A DNA stretch of 18,144 nt from UBA922 sp964565405 (GTDB lineage: Bacteria > Patescibacteriota > Patescibacteriia > Magasanikbacterales > UBA922), in contig CAZMEW010000019.1 in assembly GCA_964565405.1 (NCBI GenBank), forward strand, positions 1 through 18,144, written 5' to 3'. The position numbers and the translations under genes were made by a program. Shown piece by piece: positions 13,370-18,144 of this stretch. The first letter of the stretch is position 1; each line of letters starts with the position of its first letter. The notes beneath the pieces are model-generated. The model ran no database searches and was not told where the DNA came from. It saw only the letters and a program-made list of their open reading frames with translations.

Positions 13370-13612
13370 TAATTTTAGCAAAATTTTAATTGCTGACTAT
13401 AAAAAAATCAAAAAAAATCATTATCCCCTGCCTATCCACCGTAAAATACTCAATTTTGTATACAATATTCTATACATTGTGGATAATTGTGTGGAAAACC
13501 ACACATATATGTGGATAAGTGACAATTGTATAGACTATTATACACAAACAATTTTTACATTTTTGCCAATATTTTAGCTTATTTTAGCAAAATTATTTTA
13601 CTTTTGGTCAAA
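13370..13612. other. Candidate replication origin (DnaA-box cluster with AT-rich repeats)
   Basis: Four matches to the DnaA box TTWTNCACA lie within 69 bp: TGTGGATAA at 13478-13486 and 13510-13518 (reverse of TTATCCACA), TGTGGAAAA at 13490-13498 (reverse of TTTTCCACA), and TTATACACA at 13538-13546. Both sides are extremely AT-rich and share the word ATTTTAGCAAAATT (left about 13372, right about 13582), with another ATTTTAGC at 13571, as in DNA-unwinding elements. The nearest genes diverge from it: those left run left, those right run right. No dnaA or dnaN is in the window, so this could instead be a DnaA reservoir site. Confidence 0.55.
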
Positions 13613-13615
13613 TCC

Positions 13616-13644
13616 TTGACGGTATTCTCAAAAAATGCTATACT
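13616..13644 (+). promoter_or_regulatory. Promoter of the 13650-13984 RNA
   Basis: TTGACG, 17 bp, TATACT, with an extended -10 TGC. Predicted start near 13651. Confidence 0.75.
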
Positions 13645-13649
13645 GTATT

Positions 13650-13984
13650 TGTTGATCTTTCAAATATCGAGATTCTCCCCTCACGGGAAATCGGAATCTC
13701 GTCTTACCGATACTACTACTCACCGTCCTGAGCTTTCTAAGCGAAGGATCTAAAACAAACATCAAAAGCAAACACGGTCATACTACGATTCTTCATATGT
13801 AGTGTGTAACCCTTTGAGTGGTTCAATCGGTCATTATCCTAGAGAGTTTACTGGCTTTTTCCAAGCAATCTGAATCGTTTTCAATAAAACGAGTGAGACT
13901 GCTTGAAAAAAACCGGACCCTAGGAATTAAGGGCACCTGCCACACAGTCATTTGTATGGGCATAGCGTGCCCTTATTTTTATTT
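13650..13984 (+). ncRNA. Candidate structured non-coding RNA of about 330 nt
   Basis: It has its own strong promoter and intrinsic terminator, no convincing coding frame, and several foldable domains. Domain 1: GATCTTTC (about 13653) pairs with GAAGGATC (about 13743), enclosing GAGATTC/GAATCTC (about 13669 and 13693) and TCCT-GA-GCTT-TCT-AAGC-GA-AGGA with tandem G-A pairs (about 13725-13748). Domain 2 (about 13840-13924): CCTAG/CTAGG, a long imperfect stem CTGGCTTTTTCCAAGCA with TGCTTGAAAAAAACCGG, and a tip TCGTTTT-CAAT-AAAACGA. Domain 3 is the terminator. It does not show the RNase P, tmRNA or SRP RNA signatures. It lies between the candidate origin and dksA, which has its own promoter, so it is not obviously a leader. 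Confidence 0.45.
13928..13984 (+). terminator. Terminator of the candidate non-coding RNA
   Basis: TAAGGGCAC (13928-13936) and GTGCCCTTA (13967-13975) form a 9-bp stem over a 30-base loop with a possible inner TGCC/GGCA pair, followed by TTTTTATTT. Confidence 0.7.
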
Positions 13985-14002
13985 ACAAAACATTTTTGCA
14001 AT

Positions 14003-14030
14003 TTGCGTTTATCAAATATTTTGGTATAAT
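14003..14030 (+). promoter_or_regulatory. Promoter of the dksA-lspA operon
   Basis: TTGCGT, 16 bp, TATAAT with an extended -10 TGG. Predicted leader about 35 nt. Confidence 0.65.
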
Positions 14031-14071
14031 TTCTCCGTAATCTTAATTCACCCAGCCCGAAGCTGTTAATC

Positions 14072-14488
14072 ATGAAACGTATGGTTAATACCGTAAAAGT
14101 ACACCCAGACTCCGGACTTTCAGAAGACTTCATCCTTGAGATGAAAGAATTATTAATGCAACAGAAAAAAACACTCAAAAGCGACCTTAGCGGATTTACA
14201 AAAAAAGATTCGCATACACAAAAAAACACAAACGCAGTATTCCCTGATTACGGCACCGAACCGGAAGATAATGCACACGAAGTTGAAGATTTTATCACCA
14301 ACAAATCTCTTGAAGAAGTGCTAGAAAAACAACTTAGAGATATTGATAGCGCACTAAAACGTATTGAAGACGGAACGTATGGCATCTGTAAATTTACTGG
14401 AAAAGCCATCGGTGAAAAACGTCTCCGCGCTCGCCCAACATCAAGCACAACTGTTGAGGCAAAAAAATTCCTAACCGATGAAGCGTAA
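14072..14488 (+). CDS. DksA/TraR family protein with degenerate zinc finger
   Basis: 138 residues: an N-terminal helical part (about 15-45), a second helix (about 78-100) and a C-terminal finger region YGICKFTGKAIGEKRLRARPTSSTTVEAKK (in two pieces, 103-118 and 119-132). In classical DksA this region has four Cys; here only Cys106 remains and the others are Thr109, Thr127 and Ala130, as also known in some DksA/TraR relatives of other phyla. Classical DksA binds RNA polymerase and tunes rRNA and stress transcription; whether this version does is unknown. No good Shine-Dalgarno site precedes the first ATG; an ATG at 14081 is possible. It overlaps lspA by 11 bases. Confidence 0.88.
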   Translation: MKRMVNTVKVHPDSGLSEDFILEMKELLMQQKKTLKSDLSGFTKKDSHTQKNTNAVFPDYGTEPEDNAHEVEDFITNKSLEEVLEKQLRDIDSALKRIEDGTYGICKFTGKAIGEKRLRARPTSSTTVEAKKFLTDEA

Positions 14489-14942
14489 TCTCTCCACTTA
14501 TTATAGTTATTTTCACAAACGCCATTGGTCTCTCGTATTCAGTGGCGTTTTTTGTATTGCCCTTGATCAATTACTCAAATTTATAGCACAGAAGTCAGCA
14601 GATCACGCCTATTATCTTATTTCTCATCTGATTGGATGGGAATATTTTGAAAATCCAGGTATCGCCTTTGGTATCCCACTCCCACAATTTATTGTCATAC
14701 CACTAAGTATAATTATAATAATTCTGGGAATAATTTTATTGAATAAAGGAAATGAAAATAAAAAACAGATGTTTGGAGCATCATTACTTATCGCAGGCGC
14801 ACTTTCCAATCTTATCGATCGCATACTTTACGGAATTACTATTGATTATATACGAATAATAACGTCAATTTTTAATCTAGCAGATCTGGCAATTGTAATT
14901 GGTGGAATAATTCTCATATCAGGAAATAAAAGAATGCAATAA
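14478..14942 (+). CDS. lspA: Prolipoprotein signal peptidase II
   Basis: LspA cuts the signal peptide from diacylated prolipoproteins in the inner membrane. 154 residues, four membrane helices. Family motifs: CIALDQLLKFIA (Asp30), ENPGIAFGI (58-66), AGALSNLIDR (106-115), TIDYI and FNLADLAIVIG. The catalytic aspartates by alignment with known LspA are Asp123 (TIDYI) and Asp136 (NLAD). It overlaps the end of dksA by 11 bases, so the two are translationally coupled. Its presence implies the organism makes lipoproteins. Confidence 0.95.
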   Translation: MKRNLSTYYSYFHKRHWSLVFSGVFCIALDQLLKFIAQKSADHAYYLISHLIGWEYFENPGIAFGIPLPQFIVIPLSIIIIILGIILLNKGNENKKQMFGASLLIAGALSNLIDRILYGITIDYIRIITSIFNLADLAIVIGGIILISGNKRMQ

Positions 14943-14960
14943 ACACTATTTTTTTGTTCA

Positions 14961-14969
14961 TGCTATACT
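14961..14969 (+). promoter_or_regulatory. Extended -10 promoter of comM
   Basis: TGC-TATACT about 28 bases before the start, followed by a full AAGGAGG Shine-Dalgarno site (14985-14991) five bases from the ATG. Confidence 0.5.
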
Positions 14970-14996
14970 AGTAGTATTATATTTAAGGAGGGAAAT

Positions 14997-16517
14997 ATGT
15001 TTACTTCAGTTCCGTCAGCTGCGGTACTCGGTCTTGAGTGCACGCCTATTATCGTCGAGGTTGATATTTCTGGCACATGGCCAGGATTTACTATTGTCGG
15101 TCTCCCAGATACCGCAATTCAGGAGGCTCGCGAACGTATACGGACTGCATGGAAAAATAGTGAAATTCCTTTTCCCAATAATAGCCGCATCATTGTAAAT
15201 CTTGCCCCCGCTGATGTTAGAAAAGAAGGGTCAGCCTTTGACCTTCCAATCGCACTCGGCATGTATTTATCAGCGGAAAAAATAAAGCTAAATATCGCCA
15301 ATGCTCTTTTTGTAGGAGAACTTGCACTAGACGGAAGCCTTCGTCATACGACCGGAATTTTACCGCTAACCATATTCGCAAAGGAGCATGGAATAAAATC
15401 AGTTTTTGTTCCAAGTGTTAACGCTGAAGAAGCTTCGATTATTGAAGGAGTGGATATATTACCAGTCCAATCATTCTCTTCCCTGATCAAACATCTGAAA
15501 GGTGAACATATCATCAAGCCACAACCAAAAGCGGATATTTCTGCATGGACCCGTGAACATTTCCACGATATGGATATGTCGTTAGTGAAGGGTCAGGAGT
15601 TTGTAAAACGCGGACTAGAAATTGCTGCTAGTGGTGCACATAATATTTTACTAAATGGTCCACCCGGGTCTGGAAAAACATTACTCGCGCGAACACTTCC
15701 TTCAATTCTGCCAAAAATGAATACCACAGAGATGGTTGAAGTAACAAAAATTTATTCGGTCGCGGGATTACTTCCAAACGATCGCCCGATTATTACAATT
15801 CGACCATTCCGTTCCCCTCATCACAGTGCGTCAGGTGTTGCCTTGGTAGGTGGGGGAAAATTCCCAAAACCTGGAGAAATATCACTCGCACATCGTGGGG
15901 TATTATTTCTAGATGAATTTCCTGAATTTCCACGGACCGTTCTCGAGAACCTACGCCAACCACTAGAAGATGGACTTATTACCATTTCAAGAGCGCAAGG
16001 CACACTTTCATTTCCTGCCAGATTTTCACTGGTGGCTAGCCAAAATCCCTGTCCGTGCGGATTTGCAACAGACCCCGGTCGCATATGCTCATGCTCCCCT
16101 ATACAAATAGAGCGGTACCGCAAAAAAATTAGCGGACCACTGCTCGATCGTATTGATCTGCATGTGGAAGTTCCTCGCGTCGAATTCGAAAAGCTAAGTG
16201 GAGTAGAAATAGGAGAAAGTTCTGAAAAAATTCGAGTACGCGTTGAAGAAGCACGGGAAAGACAAACATATCGCTTCAAGGATACTCCAATTGAAACAAA
16301 CGCAGAAATGAAAAATAAGGAATTAAAGGAATTCTGTACACTCGATGACAAGTCAATCGAACTCATGCGTCAGGCAGTCGCACATATGAATTTATCCGCA
16401 CGAAGCTATCATCGAATTTTGAAAGTATCACGGACCATTGCTGACTTACAGGCATCAGATATGATCAAGACAGAACATATTGCCGAAGCACTCCAATATC
16501 GTACTAAGACAGAATAA
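14997..16517 (+). CDS. comM: YifB/ComM family Mg-chelatase-like AAA+ protein
   Basis: 506 residues, full family length. N-terminal LonB-like domain (about 20-170, with GFTIVGLPDTAIQEARERIR, VNLAPADVRKEGSAFDLPIA and FVGELALDGSLR), then the Mg-chelatase AAA+ domain: Walker A GPPGSGKT (221-228), RPFRSPHHSAS, Walker B LFLDEF (303-308), SQNPCPCG (348-355), a Cys cluster (CPCG...CSCS) and LLDRID (382-387, arginine finger Arg385), then the C-terminal helical domain with LSARSYHRILKVSRTIADL. In naturally transformable bacteria ComM is a helicase that promotes branch migration during integration of incoming DNA. It has the strongest Shine-Dalgarno site in the window. Confidence 0.95.
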   Translation: MFTSVPSAAVLGLECTPIIVEVDISGTWPGFTIVGLPDTAIQEARERIRTAWKNSEIPFPNNSRIIVNLAPADVRKEGSAFDLPIALGMYLSAEKIKLNIANALFVGELALDGSLRHTTGILPLTIFAKEHGIKSVFVPSVNAEEASIIEGVDILPVQSFSSLIKHLKGEHIIKPQPKADISAWTREHFHDMDMSLVKGQEFVKRGLEIAASGAHNILLNGPPGSGKTLLARTLPSILPKMNTTEMVEVTKIYSVAGLLPNDRPIITIRPFRSPHHSASGVALVGGGKFPKPGEISLAHRGVLFLDEFPEFPRTVLENLRQPLEDGLITISRAQGTLSFPARFSLVASQNPCPCGFATDPGRICSCSPIQIERYRKKISGPLLDRIDLHVEVPRVEFEKLSGVEIGESSEKIRVRVEEARERQTYRFKDTPIETNAEMKNKELKEFCTLDDKSIELMRQAVAHMNLSARSYHRILKVSRTIADLQASDMIKTEHIAEALQYRTKTE

Positions 16518-16544
16518 AATACAGAGAATTGTTCTCTGTATTTT
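16516..16544. terminator. Bidirectional terminator between comM and the M23 gene
   Basis: A perfect 13-bp inverted repeat (AAAATACAGAGAA and TTCTCTGTATTTT) with a three-base loop, A-run and T-run at its ends. It begins inside the comM stop codon and serves both convergent genes. Confidence 0.85.
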
Positions 16545-16568
16545 AAGTATGCAGTATATAGAAACTAT

Positions 16569-17975
16569 TTACTTTCGCACGTACGATAGTGGATTTTGAT
16601 ACTTATTGTTGACTCGAACTTCAAAATGAACATGGGGGCCCGTGGTACGTCCAGTTAAACCAATAAGAGCGATTGTCTCCCCTTGTGTTACCGTATCACC
16701 AACTTCAACAAACATTTTCGAAGCATGTCCATACCATGAAACAACGCCCCCTCCATGATCGATCTTAATATAACACCCATAGCCCCCATTATATCCACAC
16801 TGAGATGTGATGACAGTCCCAGCTTTGATGGCATAAATTGCGGTACCTACCGGACCAGCAATGTCTATCCCCGTGTGCCGCAAACCAAAATATTGTGTGA
16901 TAATTTTTGCAGCAGTGGGCCAGATATAACCCGCACCATCCGCAGAATCTGCTGATGGTGGTGGAGCAATCCCACTCTTATCGATAGCATTCACATCTCC
17001 CTCATTAACCGGTAAAAATCCTGTTACTGGATTTTTCACCACCGTGGTAGATTTTGGTTGTGGTTTTACACCACCAGGAACAATAAGTTGATCTCCGACT
17101 TTAAGAGGATTATCTTCAAGTTCATTAAACTCAGTTATCGTATCAGTATTAGCGGTATACATCCGCGCAATTTTTGAAAGAGTATCTCCTTTAACAACAG
17201 TATGAACTACCCCATCAACCGGGAGTATAAATAATTTTTGACCTGGACGGATATAAGACCGTGCGGTTAGATTATTTGCAGAAAGAATGGTTTGAATATT
17301 GAGACCAAACTTATCTGCTATACTCCCCAAAACATCACCAGGCAACACTTCATACGTTATTACCTCTGTACGACTTTCCTCACCATTTCCCTGACTATCA
17401 GGATCAATAAGTCCAATATCAACACCTGGCATAATCGTTGGTTTCATTAGTGCCCCACCTCCTACAAGGACACTGGTAAGTTCGACAGGTGTACGCCCTC
17501 TATTTTGACTACTATCCCCGCTATACACGGCGACTTGTCGCCAGGATTCGTTGGAAATAATATTTTGTACTTCAGTATTGCCAACAATCTCATCAAGTTC
17601 ATATGCCTGATCACCAGGGCCGACAAGAGCGTAGAGCATAGTGTTTCTACCTGAAATTTCGTTATATGCTCGCGTATACATCCTACTATGAGGAAACATA
17701 ATTGAAAGCGCAACAATAAATAGGATGATTTGCAAAACACCCCGTCTACCAAAAAAATCTAGTAATCCTTGCTGATTAGTAAAAAATAATTTCTGAAACC
17801 TCTTTTTTATCTTCTCTATCCCGCGATAAATATAAAATCCTACAGTTCGTAAGTAGAGCCGATTTAGAGATAAGATGAATGTCCACACAAGATTTAGAAT
17901 CCAAAAAACAAACCGTTTTATATATATAACGGGTTTAATGAAAAATAGGACTATATTATACCAATTGACCTTCAT
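16569..17975 (-). CDS. LysM and M23 peptidase (LytM) domain cell-wall protein
   Basis: 468 residues. An N-terminal part with membrane segments (about 8-40 and 80-95) is followed by a linker, two LysM peptidoglycan-binding domains (about 206-252, YEVLPGDVLGSIADKFGL; about 257-301, HTVVKGDTLSKIARMY), a Pro/Ser linker and an M23 metallopeptidase domain (about 356-460). Zinc and catalytic residues are visible: HTGID (His367, Asp371), YGH (His417), HVHFEV (His448, His450). So this is probably an active peptidoglycan endopeptidase that remodels the wall while attached to the membrane. ATGs at 18008 and 17993 are in frame, but the promoter's -10 covers 17989-17994, so only the ATG at 17975 is within the transcript, with a leader of about 7 nt. 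Confidence 0.92.
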   Translation of the reverse strand: MKVNWYNIVLFFIKPVIYIKRFVFWILNLVWTFILSLNRLYLRTVGFYIYRGIEKIKKRFQKLFFTNQQGLLDFFGRRGVLQIILFIVALSIMFPHSRMYTRAYNEISGRNTMLYALVGPGDQAYELDEIVGNTEVQNIISNESWRQVAVYSGDSSQNRGRTPVELTSVLVGGGALMKPTIMPGVDIGLIDPDSQGNGEESRTEVITYEVLPGDVLGSIADKFGLNIQTILSANNLTARSYIRPGQKLFILPVDGVVHTVVKGDTLSKIARMYTANTDTITEFNELEDNPLKVGDQLIVPGGVKPQPKSTTVVKNPVTGFLPVNEGDVNAIDKSGIAPPPSADSADGAGYIWPTAAKIITQYFGLRHTGIDIAGPVGTAIYAIKAGTVITSQCGYNGGYGCYIKIDHGGGVVSWYGHASKMFVEVGDTVTQGETIALIGLTGRTTGPHVHFEVRVNNKYQNPLSYVRK

Positions 17976-17988
17976 ATAGGTACCACCT

Positions 17989-18017
17989 ATCATAGCGCAA
18001 AAAGACATCTTTTTCAA
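17989..18017 (-). promoter_or_regulatory. Promoter of the M23 gene
   Basis: Minus strand TTGAAA (18017-18012), 17 bp, TATGAT (17994-17989). It decides the start codon at 17975. It is back to back with the tRNA-Cys promoter, 15 bp between the two -35 elements. Confidence 0.65.
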
Positions 18018-18032
18018 ACCCAAAAAACGTGC

Positions 18033-18061
18033 TTGAAAAAATACCTCAAGTATGATACTAT
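18033..18061 (+). promoter_or_regulatory. Promoter of tRNA-Cys
   Basis: TTGAAA, 17 bp, TACTAT with extended -10 TGA. About 33 nt before the tRNA. Its -35 and that of the M23 promoter form a mirror pair (TTTTTCAA / TTGAAAAA). Confidence 0.55.
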
Positions 18062-18094
18062 TCGCCTCAGTTGATGCCTCATAAAGGCAAAAAT

Positions 18095-18144
<50 letters not shown>

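Noticed and set aside
13650..13984. RNase P RNA, tmRNA or SRP RNA
   Set aside because: None of the conserved signatures (for example GAGGAAAGUCC, a tRNA-like T arm with CCA, or the SRP GGAA tetraloop region) is visible.

Overview
The window (about 18.1 kb, AT-rich, compact) looks like a chromosome piece from a Candidate Phyla Radiation / Patescibacteria bacterium, probably of the Parcubacteria group. This is inferred from the gene set: an adenosylcobalamin-type ribonucleotide reductase, a RuvB operon with small membrane genes, a lamin-tail surface protein, a DksA-like protein that has lost zinc ligands, a LysM-M23 hydrolase and short orphan genes. TGA is used as a normal stop. A 90-base N run marks an assembly gap, so this is probably a metagenome assembly.

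Layout. Positions 1-700 (-) hold the N-terminal part of a B12-type ribonucleotide reductase (nrdJ). Its leader (700-930) has a promoter, an 8-codon ORF and an intrinsic terminator hairpin, which suggests attenuation. A small orphan gene follows (1083-1346, -). The ruvB operon (1538-3705, +) is ruvB, a small membrane gene, a bacterial PH-domain protein and a DUF1294 protein, coupled or nearly so. Next are an orphan 65-codon gene (-), then epmA-like and efp (-), an apparent EF-P modifying enzyme and its target. A tRNA operon Ala-Phe-Pro (+) leads into a CPBP-type membrane protease broken by the N gap. A second tRNA operon, Gly-fMet-Gly (-), lies downstream of a CPA2/Kef-type antiporter (-). A 1019-residue anchored lamin-tail/PKD/OB-fold protein (-) and a third orphan gene (-) follow.

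Around 13.37-13.61 kb is an AT-rich stretch with four DnaA-box matches in 69 bp, flanked by repeated AT-rich words. Genes immediately left run left and those right run right, so this is a candidate replication origin. Right of it is an independently promoted and terminated, apparently non-coding RNA of about 330 nt, then dksA-like and lspA (overlapping), comM/yifB, a convergent LysM-M23 peptidase, and the start of a tRNA-Cys.

The most unusual items are a candidate type III hammerhead ribozyme in the 3' UTR of the orphan gene at 12.77-13.19 kb, the candidate origin with its neighbouring RNA, the nrdJ leader, and an initiator tRNA with C instead of U at position 33. Promoters are often TGn-TATACT (extended -10), several within about 10-20 nt of the start codon, implying very short or no 5' leaders for many housekeeping genes. 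The three orphan genes instead have good promoters plus good Shine-Dalgarno sites.
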